A stretch of DNA of 64,000 nucleotides from Prorocentrum cordatum (GCA_963575745.1 CAUYUJ010002067.1:1-64000); one strand, 5' to 3'. Shown: positions 41,782 through 50,850, numbered from the stretch's first letter. Notes: a model not told the origin generated them from the letters alone. Numbers and translations are program-made.

Positions 41782-43188
41782 TTAGGCTGTGGACGGAGCC
41801 CCTGATGCTGCAGGGGAGGGGGCGGCGCCAGGAGCACCAGGGGCGGCCTCTGCGGTGGAGGAAGCAGCCTCCTGCTGAGCGTAGAGCTCCTCCTGGGCCG
41901 ACTTGGCCTTGGCCCTGGCAGCAGCGCGCATGGCCTCGGCCCCAGCTGGAGCACCCGTTGCCGCAGCGGCGCCAGCAGGCCCAGCCCCGTCAGTAGCAGC
42001 AGTAGCAGCGGGGCCAGCAGCAGAGCCAGCCGCATCGCTGCCGTCCACGCGCCTGCGCTTGGCCTCCTCCCTGGCGCGCAGCTTGCGAGCCTCCTCACGA
42101 AGTTCCAGGATGCGCTGCGCCGAGGGACCGAGGACTTCCTGGACCTTGGTCTGGACGCTGTCGGCCAGCTCCTGCTTGATGCGCTCCCAGTCCACGCGTG
42201 CCTGCTCGTCGAGCTCCAGGCCCGAGAGATCAAACAGCGGCCCGTCCACGATCTGAAGCGAGCCCTCGTCGACGGGCGTCGAAAGGTTGATCGCCGAAGA
42301 AGAGGGTGGCGCCGCTGACGGCGGCGCCGAGGCCTTGACCTGCTTGGCGCAGGCCGCCTCCCAGTCCTGCTGCGCCGCATGGGCGCTGGCGGCCGCCTCG
42401 TCCTCTGCGGCCTGGGCGTCGGCGAGCCACTGCTGGCCCTCCAGAGCGCGGGCCGAGCAGGTCTCAAGCCATGCCAGCGCCCTCCTGCAAGCCACGCCTT
42501 TGGCCCGCACTTCCTCCTCAAGGAGTGGCGCCTTCTGCGGGGCACCCGCGCCAGCAGCAGCTGCCTGCGCCTCCTTCTTGGCCTGCACCGCCGCCTTGAG
42601 CTTGAGAAGCTCGTCGCAGTCCGAGCCGAGCTCCTTCTCGAAGAACTCGAAGGGGTCAGCGGCATGAGCAGGCTGCTGCTGCTGCTGCTGCTGCCCTTCA
42701 CGGCCACCGTGAGGAACCCAGCCCGCCTGCTGGTAGACCCATGGCCGACGCTGGACGGCCTGGGCCTTCGGTGCGGGCCGGGGCAAAGGTGGCCCCTTGG
42801 CGCCCTTGCCTCCTGCTTGAGCCCAGGGAGGAGCCGCAGGGGCATCTGCCGCTGGCTCTGCCTCAGGAGGAGGCGTTGCGACCGCTTGCGGTGGGCCCCA
42901 AACCCACTGGCCGCGTGGGCGCTTGTCCTCCGAAGGGCTCGGCACCATGGCGCCTCCGCACTGGTAGCACCAGTGGTTGTTCTTGAAATTCCAGCGGAAT
43001 CTGCAGGAAGTGCATGTGATGTACGTCGTCTTGGCCCCTGCCGCTGGAGCCGCGCGAGCGCCGCCCTTCTTGCCGCCGACTCCCATTGCTGGTGCGAGGG
43101 AAGCTGCTCTCCCAGTGAAGGGGGCAGGCGATGGACTGGGGCGGACCAGTCCTCGCAGAGAGGATGTCGGGCGCAAGCACCCTGGCAC
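41782..43188 (-). CDS. LINE ORF1 protein with CX2CX11CX2C motif
   Basis: 468 codons ending at 41782. A start at 43188 is the first in this frame after the leader; an internal Met at codon 35 (43086, MGVGGKKGG) may be the true start because the first 34 residues look like 5'UTR translation. C59, C62, C74 and C77 form a four-Cys zinc motif around FRWNFKNNHW. A seven-Gln run follows near 168, with helical charged segments (LLKLKAAVQAKKEAQ; ELREEARKLRAREEAKRRR) likely to be coiled coil. Ala/Pro-rich linkers join these. LINE ORF1 proteins typically bind the element RNA in a particle; that role is inferred from position and composition. The overlapping 717-codon frame starting at 43247 is mostly a shadow of this ORF. 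Confidence 0.7.
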   Translation of the reverse strand: MPGCLRPTSSLRGLVRPSPSPAPFTGRAASLAPAMGVGGKKGGARAAPAAGAKTTYITCTSCRFRWNFKNNHWCYQCGGAMVPSPSEDKRPRGQWVWGPPQAVATPPPEAEPAADAPAAPPWAQAGGKGAKGPPLPRPAPKAQAVQRRPWVYQQAGWVPHGGREGQQQQQQQPAHAADPFEFFEKELGSDCDELLKLKAAVQAKKEAQAAAAGAGAPQKAPLLEEEVRAKGVACRRALAWLETCSARALEGQQWLADAQAAEDEAAASAHAAQQDWEAACAKQVKASAPPSAAPPSSSAINLSTPVDEGSLQIVDGPLFDLSGLELDEQARVDWERIKQELADSVQTKVQEVLGPSAQRILELREEARKLRAREEAKRRRVDGSDAAGSAAGPAATAATDGAGPAGAAAATGAPAGAEAMRAAARAKAKSAQEELYAQQEAASSTAEAAPGAPGAAPSPAASGAPSTA

Positions 43189-43247
43189 TGCCGCGGACTA
43201 GCGGTATCCAGTTCGGCCAATGCGGGCTCCGCCCGCACGAAAGGCAT

Positions 43248-43269
43248 CTTGAGCCAAAATGGCTACGGA
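43248..43269 (-). other. Dinoflagellate spliced leader sequence
   Basis: The minus strand reads T-CCGTAGCCATTTTGGCTC-AAG, an exact match to all 22 bases of the conserved dinoflagellate trans-spliced leader. It is followed directly by ATGCC, not by the GTA-type donor of a leader RNA gene, so it is a leader copied from a trans-spliced mRNA. It marks the 5' end of the LINE. The first three bases (TCC) could also belong to the flanking duplication. Confidence 0.95.
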
Positions 43270-43460
43270 GGTGGAGGAGGAGGAGGAGGAGCAGGAGGAG
43301 GAGGAGGAGGAACAAGAGCAGGAGGAGAGGGACGAGGACCAGGAGGAGGAGGAGGAGGAAGAGGAGGAGGAAGAGGAGGAGAAGGAGGAGGAGGAGAAGG
43401 AGGAGGAAGAGAAGGAGGAGGAGGAGGAGGAGGAGGAGGAGGAGGCGGAGGAGGAGGTGT
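43267..43460. repeat. (GGA)n microsatellite, 5' flank of the LINE
   Basis: GGA tract of about 190 bp; its first 18 bp repeat 36031..36048. Confidence 0.9.
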
Positions 43461-43623
43461 GTCTGAAGATCCGCCACCACTCGCACTCTGCACTCGGGCG
43501 GTGCACCCGCACCGTTTGCACTTGCGCGGTGCACCCGCACAGTGCATTCGGGCGGCATGCTCGCGCGGTGCTGCCACGTCGCGCGCCCAGTCGGCACACT
43601 CAATCCCACACGCCTTCGAGCAA

Positions 43624-43789
43624 TGAAAAAATCACGACGGATGGTTTTTCTCTACTTTTGACCTCTTGAGGTCCTCGCCAGGCCTCGGGACCGTCAAAAA
43701 ACGACCCAGGAATAAAAGCCGGTCCCAGGGAACGGGTCGAGACCTTTGGGGGTCGACGTCATGAAAAAATCATGACGTCGGGGGTCTGG
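43624..43789 (-). mobile_element. MITE family B, GTCGACGTCATGA subfamily
   Basis: 'aaaaaatcacgacggatggtt' to 'gtcgacgtcatgaaaaaatcatgacgtcg'. Confidence 0.65.
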
Positions 43790-43964
43790 GATTGACACGT
43801 TCGCGCAGGCGCGAATTTTGTTCCTGGACCGTCAGGTGTGTAGTCCTGCGAACTGTGAGAGCCGCGAGGCACGCTCGGGCGGTACACTCGGATTGTACGC
43901 TCGCGCCCCCACCGTCCGGCTGCAAGGCCTTCGAAGAAGAAACAACGGCACGAATTTCTTCTCC

Positions 43965-44035
43965 TCCTCCTCCTCCTCCTCCTCTTCCTCCTCCTCCTCC
44001 TCCTCCTCCTCCTCCTCCTCCTCCTCCTCCTCCCC
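43965..44035. repeat. (CTC)n microsatellite
   Basis: Near-perfect CTC tract. Confidence 0.9.
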
Positions 44036-44140
44036 CTCCGCGCGAATCTCTTCCTTGCGGCGCCTCCGGCGTGCTCCGCGCGCCGAGGCCGGATGTCCAG
44101 CGCCAGGGCCACGACATCCGCCCTGGCCTCTGGCAGATAG

Positions 44141-44604
44141 CAGTGGAGAGCCATGCCAAGAAATACCCTGCTTGCCTCCTCCTCCTCCTCCTCCTCCTCC
44201 TCCTCTTCCTCCTCCTCCTCGCTCCTCCTCCTCCTCCTCCTCCTCCTCCTCCTCCTCCTCCTCCTCCTCCTCCTGGGCTCGGCGGGCAGCACCCTGCCTC
44301 CTGCTTGCCTCCAGGGTGCCGGATGGAAATGGTGCAGGAGGAGGAGGAGGAGGAGGAGGAGGAGGAGGAGGAGGAGGAGGAGGAGGGAGGAGGAGGGAGG
44401 AGGAGGGAGGAGGAGGGAGGAGGAGTGAGGAGGGCCTTCGTCGGGCCAGATCGGTCTGTGACCGCCCCGGGGTGCCTCCTTGGTTTCTCGGGGGTCGATG
44501 GTTCTGCGGTGGAAAGAAAGCACGACGTTCCCACACCGAACGTCCATGGACGTCCTGGGGTCTGAGGATTGGTTTTCTTGTGGAAGGTTTCTTGTGGACT
44601 GGCC
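44141..44604 (+). mobile_element. MITE family E, copy E3, expanded by internal microsatellites
   Basis: CAGTGGAGAGCCATGCC and 'aagaaataccctgcttgcc' begin a normal E element, but a CTC tract (44175..44275) follows. Family sequence resumes ('ctgcttgcctccagggtgcc'), then a GGA tract (44335..44425), then the usual right half ('gacgttcccacaccgaacg', 'gtggaaggtttcttgtggac'). The two tracts, on opposite strands, face each other around the family hairpin. Confidence 0.7.
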
Positions 44605-44768
44605 TTAAGTCGGGCCTGTCCCTCCACAGGAGAAAAAAACAACAATAGTTTAACAAATAGTCTGGGGACGATGTCTTTGAGTATGTTTGCATACTGTTTG
44701 AATATTTGTATGGGGCTTTTTAAACTTCTTCGTCAAAAATCCGCCTGTGGGGGATATGCCCGACCGAA
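44605..44768 (+). mobile_element. MITE family A, copy A13
   Basis: TTAAGTCGGGCCTGTCCCTC to GGGGATATGCCCGACCGAA. 'tttcttgtggaaggt.tcttgtgga' occurs on both sides. Confidence 0.75.
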
Positions 44769-45170
44769 GGTGGGGTTTCTTGTGGAAGGTCTCTTGTGGA
44801 CTGGCCTCCGCTGCTGGGGGGAGGGCCCCGGCCCAGGGGATGAGGCCAAGCAGGGCCGCGGCACACGCGGCGTCAGGGCTGGGCTCACGTCGGGCGCGTC
44901 CCTCTACAGGAGGAATATTCAAAGATATTGAAAAATAGTCTGGGGACGATTTTTTGTTTTGTTTTTGAATATTGTTTGATATGTTCGTTTGGAGAAATCG
45001 TCCAGCATCCGCCCGTGGGGGGACATGTCCAGCCGAAGGTGGGGTTTCTTGTGGAAGGTCTCTTGTGGACTGGCCTTCGCTGTGGGGGGGGTGGGCCCCG
45101 GCCCAGGGGATGACGCCAGGTCGGGCCGCGGCACACGCGGCGTCAGGGCTGGGCTCACGTCGGGCGCGTC
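44769..45170. repeat. Tandem duplication of a composite unit of about 270 bp
   Basis: 'gtggggtttcttgtggaaggtctcttgtgg' through 'gcggcgtcagggctgggctcacgtcggg' occurs at 44769..44900 and again at 45037..45170. Each copy is followed by a family A element. Confidence 0.8.
44886..45036 (+). mobile_element. MITE family A, copy A14
   Basis: ACGTCGGGCGCGTCCCTCTA to GGGGACATGTCCAGCCGAA. Confidence 0.75.
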
Positions 45171-45501
45171 CCTCTTCCTCCTCCTCCTCCTCCTCCTCCT
45201 CCTCCTCCTCCTCCTCTCCTCCTCCTCCTCCTCCTCCTCTCCTCCTCCTCTCCTCCTCCTCCTCCTCATCCTCCTCCTCCTCCTCCTCCTCCTCCTCCTC
45301 CTCCTCCTCCTCCTCCTCCTCCTCCTCTCCTCCTCTCTTCTCCCCCCCTCCTCCTCCTCGGGCGGCGTCAGGAATATTCCAAAATATTGAAAATAGTATG
45401 GGGTCGATTTTTGGATCTTTGTGACTACTTCGGGGCATCTGCTGGATATGTCTTATTTGTCGTCCAACATCCGCCTGTAGGGGGACATGCCCGACCTGAG
45501 G
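45156..45501 (+). mobile_element. MITE family A, copy A15, with (CTC)n inside its left end
   Basis: The left end ACGTCGGGCGCGTCCCTC turns directly into a CTC tract of about 180 bp (45172..45355). The family interior then resumes at 'aggaatattccaaaatattg' and the right end GGGGACATGCCCGACCTGA is intact. Confidence 0.8.
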
Positions 45502-45589
45502 CTGGGCCGGCAGCCGGCTGGAAGGCCTCCTGGGTTGTAGCCGACGAAAGCACGCTGCCAAATAATGCCCAGACGTCTAAAACAAGGTT

Positions 45590-45690
45590 TAGACATGCAT
45601 AAACCTTATGTATGTATGTATGAATGAGTGTATGTCTGCATGTACGATGTGTATATATATATATATTGGTTCACACATGTTTAGAACCTT
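45590..45690. repeat. (TATG)/(TA) short repeat
   Basis: 'tatgtatgtatg' and 'tatatatatatat' tracts, with no gene between here and 45850. Confidence 0.7.
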
Positions 45691-45851
45691 TTTTTCAAAC
45701 AACTCAAGCACTTTTTAGATTCAAGGATCGGGCTGTTAGGGTGTCCGCTGTCATGGCATCAACAACCTCCTGGCTGAGCGCACGTCCTATCCCCTCCAAT
45801 GCCGGCGGCGGCACTCAGCCCAGCCGAACAGCTCCAGGAGCGTTCCCAGAG

Positions 45852-46020
45852 CCCCGACGTCATGTTTTTCAGGACGTCGATCCCCAGAGGTCTCGACCCA
45901 TTCCCTGGGACTGGTTTTCCGTCCTGGGACATTTGTTGACGGCCCCCAGGCCCCGCAAGGGCCTCCAGTCACCAGTCTCCGAGAACAGCGAAAAACCTTG
46001 CGTCGTGATTTTTGTCGTGG
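45852..46020 (+). mobile_element. MITE family B, GTCGACGTCATGA subfamily
   Basis: 'gacgtcatgtttttcaggacgtcgatc' to 'ccttgcgtcgtgatttttgtcg'. Confidence 0.65.
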
Positions 46021-46418
46021 CTCGAGGGTGTCTGGGCTGTCCTGGTCGCCACCGCCGCAGGGCCTCGGCGAGGGTGGCCAGCGGCCGTGCTCGTGCCCGA
46101 GCGGGGCCTGTGTCCACAGCCGCCGCCTGGCTGGGGCAGCGGCCCTCCGGGGACCCCGGGCACCCGGACCCCCTCGAGCCACGATGCCAGACAGGATCGC
46201 GTCGTGAAAAAGTCAGGACGGGTGGGGATGGCCAAATATAGTGGGTGATCCAAACATAGCCAGACAATGGTTGGAACATCGTTCCCATACGATTTGTTGG
46301 TGACAATGTTTGAAAGCTCCTCCTGTGGAGGGACAGGCCCGACTCAAGAGCAGCGCGCAGACGAGCCAAGACGACGAACCGAGGAGGCGAGAACGACGAC
46401 GACGACGAGGAGGAGGAG

Positions 46419-46607
46419 CCCCAGACATGATCACGTCGTGAAAAAAAAATCAGGACAGGAAGTTTTTCGCTATTTTCGGCCCCGTGGGGCCCTCGCCGGG
46501 CCTCGGGGCCGTCAGGAAACGGCTCGGAATGAAAAGCCAGTCCCGGGGAAAGGCGCGGGACTTCCGGGGACGCCGTCCTGAAAACATCAGGACGTCGCAT
46601 GTCTTGG
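46419..46607 (-). mobile_element. MITE family B, copy B15
   Basis: CCCCAGACATGATCACGTCG to GACGTCGCATGTCTTGGGG. A second B copy of the other subfamily follows two bases later. Confidence 0.75.
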
Positions 46608-46609
46608 GG

Positions 46610-46770
46610 ACAAATCACGACGGAAGGTGTTTCACTGTTTTCGGCCTCTGGAGGCCCTTGCCGGGCCTCGGGGCCGTCAGAAAACGACCCAGGACGAAAA
46701 ACCGGTCCCAGGGAATGGGTCCAGACTGGGGGGGTCGACGTCATGAAAAAAACATGACGTCGGGGGTTTG
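46610..46770 (-). mobile_element. MITE family B, GTCGACGTCATGA subfamily
   Basis: 'aaatcacgacggaaggtgttt' to 'gtcgacgtcatgaaaaaaacatgacgtcg'. Confidence 0.7.
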
Positions 46771-46874
46771 CGGTGGATGCGGACAGTGTCGGGCCTTTCG
46801 GGGACGAACCACATCCATCGCCGCCGCCCGCTGGAGGCCCAGGCCGTCGGTTCCGTAGGCGGTGGGTGTGAGTA

Positions 46875-47030
46875 CAGTGGAAGCCCATGCCAAGAAATAC
46901 CTTGCTTGCCTTCAGGATGTTCTGGGTTTCTGAGGCTTCGCTGGTTTTGCGATGGAAAGCGTGACGTTCCCACACCAAAAAACCATGGACGTCCTGGGGT
47001 CTGAGGGTTGGGCTTCTTGTGGCCGAGCTC
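46875..47030 (+). mobile_element. MITE family E, copy E4
   Basis: CAGTGGAAGCCCATGCCAAG, preceded by TA, to 'gggttgggcttcttgtggcc'. Confidence 0.7.
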
Positions 47031-47032
47031 CT

Positions 47033-47215
47033 ACTTCGAAGAAACAATATTGGCATAAGCATAATTTGGTGGCGCTCCGCGCGGAGTTCCTGGATCCGCC
47101 CTTGGCCCCCCTGACGGCGCCTCCGGCGCCGCCCCTGGCGCGCTCCGGAGCAGATCCAAGAACTCTGCGCGGACCGTGGAAACTTTATGATTAGGCCGTT
47201 TTTCGTCTTCAAGGG
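47033..47215. mobile_element. MITE family C, copy C4
   Basis: 'cgaagaaacaatattggcataagcataa' is mirrored by 'tttatgattaggccgtttttcgtcttc', with the central GCGCGGA palindrome. Confidence 0.75.
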
Positions 47216-47385
47216 AGGAAACACAAACAGGACCCGATAGTCGGCATCTGCTAAACGGCCTTGGGCGCTTGCGTCAAACAGCCCTGCCCTATTCGATTCT
47301 TTCTCTCTCTGGGCGCGTTTCCTAAACGACTTCGCGTGTCGGGAAGGTTTTTACGGGGGGGGGACCTCTGCGTTCCTCTATGTTC

Positions 47386-47482
47386 CCAAACATCCGACGA
47401 CTCGATTTTTTCGAGACGCGGGCCCCCGACTTCCCGACCACTTCCCCGGGACCGGTTTTTCATCCCGAGTCTTTTTCCCAAC
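47386..47482 (+). mobile_element. MITE family B, truncated copy
   Basis: 'cccaaacatccgacgactcgattttttcgagacg' to 'gggaccggtttttcatcccgagtc'; the right half is missing. Confidence 0.6.
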
Positions 47483-47539
47483 CATCCTGTGGTGTTGGGT
47501 CCTCGTTTTGAAGAGACGGTGCCCCGCGTTCCTCCTTCC

Positions 47540-47591
47540 TTCCTTCCCTCCCTCCTCCCCCTCCTCCTCCTCCTTCTCCTCCTCCTCCTCC

Positions 47592-47635
<44 letters not shown>

Positions 47636-47655
47636 TTCTTCCTCCATCCTCCCTG
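47540..47655. repeat. (CTC)n to (CTT)n microsatellite
   Basis: CTC units change to CTT units along the tract. Confidence 0.9.
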
Positions 47656-47673
47656 CGTTTCACCCACACAGTA

Positions 47674-48404
47674 CAGGGTTTCGTGGCCCCACAGGGAGCT
47701 CCACCGAAGGCCCCAGTGGCAGGGTTCGCATGGCGGCCCCGCGCCATTTTGGCGCACCCCTCACACCGTTCGTAGCCCCATAGGGAGCTCCACCGAAGGC
47801 CCCAGTGGCAGGGTTCGCATGGCGGCCCCGCGTTTTGGCGCACCCCTCACATTGTTCGTGGCCCCATAGGGAGCTCCACCGAAGGCCCCAGTGGAAGGGT
47901 TCGCATGGCGGCCCCGCGCCATTTTGGCGCACCCGTCACACGGTTCGTGGCCCCATAGGGAGTCATCGAAGGCCTGAGTGGCAGGGTTCGCATGGCGGCC
48001 CCGCCCCATTTTGGCGCACCCCTCACATGGTTCGTGGCCCCATAGAGGGCTCCACCGAAGGCCCCAGTGGCAGGGTTCGCATGGTGGCCCCGCTTCATCT
48101 TGGCGTAGCCCTCACACGGTTCGTGGCCCCATAGAGGGCTCCACGGAAGGCCCCAGTGGCAGGGTTCGCATGGCGGCCCCGCGTCATTTTGGCGCACCCC
48201 TCACACGGTTCGTGGCCCCATAGGGAGCTCCACCGAAGGCCCCAGTGGCAGGGTTCGCATGGCAGCCCCGCCCCATTTTGGCGCACCCGTCACACGGTTC
48301 GTGGCCCCATAGGGAGCTCCACCGAAGGCCCCAGTGGCAGTGTTCGCATGGCGGCCCCGCCCCATTTTGGCGCACCCCCTCACACGGTTCGTGGCCCCAT
48401 AGGA
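47674..48404. repeat. Tandem array of 88-bp units (array R4)
   Basis: AGGGTTCGCATGG recurs at 47721, 47810, 47896, 47983, 48072, 48161 and 48250 (variant at 48339), a spacing of 86-89 bp. Each unit contains 'cattttggcgcacccctcac' and 'cgtggccccatagggagctc'. The frames shift between units, so the plus and minus repeat peptides are not a gene. Confidence 0.9.
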
Positions 48405-48477
48405 AAGTCCCCTTGCTTCGTCCAATCTGCCTTGCGGTTCTCACACTTGCGTATGGTTGGGTCTTTCGCCAGGATAA

Positions 48478-48576
48478 TTTTGGCGGTCCCGAGGCTCGGC
48501 GAGGGCCCCGAGAGGTCGAAAACGACGAAAAGCCTCCTCCTCCTAGATTTTTTCGAGACGCCCGATGTCTGGGTTA
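48478..48576 (+). mobile_element. MITE family B right half
   Basis: 'tttggcggtcccgaggctcggcgagggc' to 'ttcgagacgcccgatgtctggg'. 48580..48790 downstream reads ETTPRPAGPPPQKPVRRIEE in one plus frame and may be exon-like, without recognisable identity. Confidence 0.6.
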
Positions 48577-49361
48577 TGCCCCTGCCTCGCTCTCCGGGAG
48601 CAGTCCACGGTGCCGGCGCCGGCGCCCTGCGGCGGCGAGAGCGGGCCGGCGAGGCCTCGGAGGAGACGACCCCGAGGCCCGCGGGGCCGCCGCCGCAGAA
48701 GCCCGTGCGGCGCATCGAGGAGGCCTGCCGCCGCCCGCCGCCGCCCGCCGCCGTCGCCGGTGCTCCCCCTGGGGGGGACCGATTTTGACCGAGATATTGG
48801 GGGGAGGTTCGGGTTCGAGGTTCGAGGTTTTCGGGCGCTTTCCTCGGTCCTCGGCGGCCTTCTGGCCTCGGGGTGCTGGCCAGCAGCTGCGCCTCGGCGA
48901 TGGCGTTCCGGGGGTGCCTGGATCATCCCGAACGGCCGCCGGAGACCCGAGTTAGGATCCAAAAACTGAATTCGGCGGCGGGCGGGGGGGGGAAGTGAGA
49001 AGGGAAAGGCCTAGGACGGCGGCGGGACTTCTCTCAGAAGCCCTCGCGCCTTCCGAGAAGGTTCTGCCGTCTTCGGGGAAGGCTTAGAACACACTTCTCA
49101 GACGACCAGGGAGCTTCCGAGCCTTCTGAAAAAGCCTTCTCACTCTTACTTCCCCCCTCTCGCCGCCGGTGGAAAGATATCGCACGGCTCCTCGAAAAAC
49201 AAGGGAACAAAGACCACCCAGACCCGATCATTGGTGTGTACTAAACGGCCCTGGGCGTTTACTAAACAGCCTTGCCCTGTTTGAGTCCTTCTTTGGGTGC
49301 GTTTGCCAAACGGCCTCGCTTGTCTGGGTGGTTACTATGGGGGTGGATTTCGTGCCTTCTC

Positions 49362-49800
49362 GAAATTTTCGAAGAACCAACAGCGCCAAAAGCACAAAAT
49401 GTTCGACGCCCCGCGCGGATTTCTTGGAGCTGCGCTGGCCCCCCCCCCTTGCGCGGCGCCTCCGGTGCTGTGCCCCTGGCGCGCCTTCCGCGCGCCAGGG
49501 AGGGGGTTCTAGCCCAGATTAAGTCGGGCGTGTTCCTCTAAAGGGAGTGCAACCATAGTTGAAACAGATCAAGATTGTAAAAAAAGTTGGGCGAAATTGT
49601 CTGGGGACGATTTTTATCATTCTTGACTATCTTGTAGATTTTTGAGGTATTTATCATTTGTCGTCCAAAATCCGCCTGTAAGGGGACATACCCGACCTAA
49701 TTCTAGCCCAGATCCAAGAAATCAGCGCGGAGCGCCAAACAGTTTATGATTATGCGTTTCTTCTATCTGCTGGGAGCATTCGAAGACGATACCTTATTGG
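49362..49800. mobile_element. MITE family C, copy C5, split by a family A insertion
   Basis: 'ttcgaagaaccaacagcgcc' and 'ccgcgcggatttcttgga' on the left pair with 'ccaagaaatcagcgcggag' and 'ttcttctatctgctgggagcattcgaa' on the right. The family A copy sits at 49519..49700. Confidence 0.75.
49519..49700 (+). mobile_element. MITE family A, copy A16, nested in C5
   Basis: TTAAGTCGGGCGTGTTCCTC to GGGGACATACCCGACCTAA. TTCTAGCCCAGA lies on both sides (49507..49518, 49701..49712), a longer duplication than the 8 bp of other copies. Confidence 0.8.
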
Positions 49801-50029
49801 TTTTCGAGATATCAGCGCCCTTCGAAGAAAAAACGGCCAACGATGGCCTACGCTGGCACACGGCATCACGAAATGGAGCAGCCCAAAAGACAGCGCTTCT
49901 GCAAAACGCACATACGGCTCACAGCAACACCAAGCGAGAGCAGCCACCTCTACACGTGAGCGCTCTGACCCGCCCGCGCCGGCCTTCCAGGCCACGCCAC
50001 TTGGCGGTCAGTGGCGCGTTCTCTCCCCC

Positions 50030-50155
50030 TCTCTCTCTCTCTCTCGCTCTCTCTTTCTTCTCTGCCTCTCTCTCTCTCTTTCCTCTCTCTCTTTCCTCTC
50101 TCTCTTTCTCTCTCTCTCTCTTTCTTTCTCTCTCTCTCTCTCGCTCTCTTTCCTT
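50030..50155. repeat. (CT)n microsatellite
   Basis: CTCTCT tract with TTTC interruptions. Confidence 0.9.
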
Positions 50156-50189
50156 GGCGGAGCTTGAAAAATGGCCTCCCAGGTGGGGC

Positions 50190-50375
50190 CCCCGAGCAGA
50201 TTGGATCGGAGGATCGCGCCGCACCGCCGCCGCATCGGAGATGCGGCTCGACGTGGTGCAAGATGTTCTCTGCGCTGGCGTCGCCTATGCACCGCCGATG
50301 GAGCGCCGATGCATCGCCGATGCATCGCTGCTGCCCTGGCGATTCGGCGCGCTCCTCCGACCCCATTTAGTCGGA
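50190..50375. mobile_element. MITE family J, copy J2
   Basis: 'gatcggaggatcgcgccgcaccgcc' is mirrored by 'ggcgattcggcgcgctcctccgacccc', with central CGCCGATGCATCGCCGATG. Confidence 0.6.
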
Positions 50376-50439
50376 TAGCATCTAGGAGGCTTCCAGGGAC
50401 CTTCAGGGCGACAACCTTGGACAGTGAAGGTTCAACTTG

Positions 50440-50850
50440 CGATGAGGAGGGGGAGAAATTGGAGGAGGAGGAGTAGGAATAGTAGGAGGAGAAGGAGGAG
50501 GAGGAGGAGGAGGAATAGGAGGAGGATGAGGAGGAGGAGGAGGAGGAGGAGGAGTCCCTCAGGGCACCGTCATTTAGCCGCCGACCCTGGGGGAGGAGGC
50601 CCCGCACGGCCCAGTGCGATCCCGATTTCGAGTCGATTCTTCTCTTCCTCCTCCTCCTCCTGCTCCTGCTCCTCCTCCTCCTCCTTCTCCTGCCGGCCCA
50701 GTGCGATCCCGATTTTGAGTCGATTCCTCTCTTCCTCCTCCTCCTCCTCCTGCTCCTCCTCCTCCTCCCCCTCCCCCTCCCCCTCCTCCTCCTCCTCCTC
50801 CTCCTCCTCTGCCTCCTCCTCCTCCTCCTCCGTCTCCTTCCGGCCCAGTC
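50440..50850. repeat. Facing (GGA)n and (CTC)n tracts
   Basis: GGA at 50440..50555 and CTC at 50640..50690 and 50735..50830. The CTC part is a tandem duplication of a unit with 'cggcccagtgcgatcccgattt'. Confidence 0.85.

Larger units (their letters stand above)
36049..43269 (-). mobile_element. Near-complete LINE retrotransposon with spliced leader at its 5' end
   Basis: From 5' to 3' on the minus strand it carries the spliced leader (43248..43269), ORF1 (41782..43188) and a mixed-frame linker (41120..41781). Then come ORF2 with endonuclease, reverse transcriptase, CCHC and RNase H (36137..41119), and an 88-bp 3' tail. The tail ends in a 9-bp repeat, CAAAAGGTC-CAAAAGG. The sequence GGAGGTGGAGGAGGAGGA lies on both sides (36031..36048 and 43267..43284), consistent with an 18-bp target-site duplication in a GGA microsatellite. 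At 7.2 kb the copy seems full length. Confidence 0.9.

Noticed and set aside
41782-43247. Start codon directly after the spliced leader opening a 717-codon frame
   Set aside because: Across ORF1 this frame is an Arg/Ser/Leu-rich shadow. The zinc motif and helical segments lie in the other frame. Only its last part (41094..41781) may be coding.
43248-43269. Spliced-leader RNA gene
   Set aside because: The leader is followed by ATGCC and a protein frame, not by the GT donor and structured intron-like part of a leader RNA gene.
47674-48404. Repeat-protein gene or CRISPR-like array
   Set aside because: Units are directly tandem, without unique spacers, and shift frame between copies.
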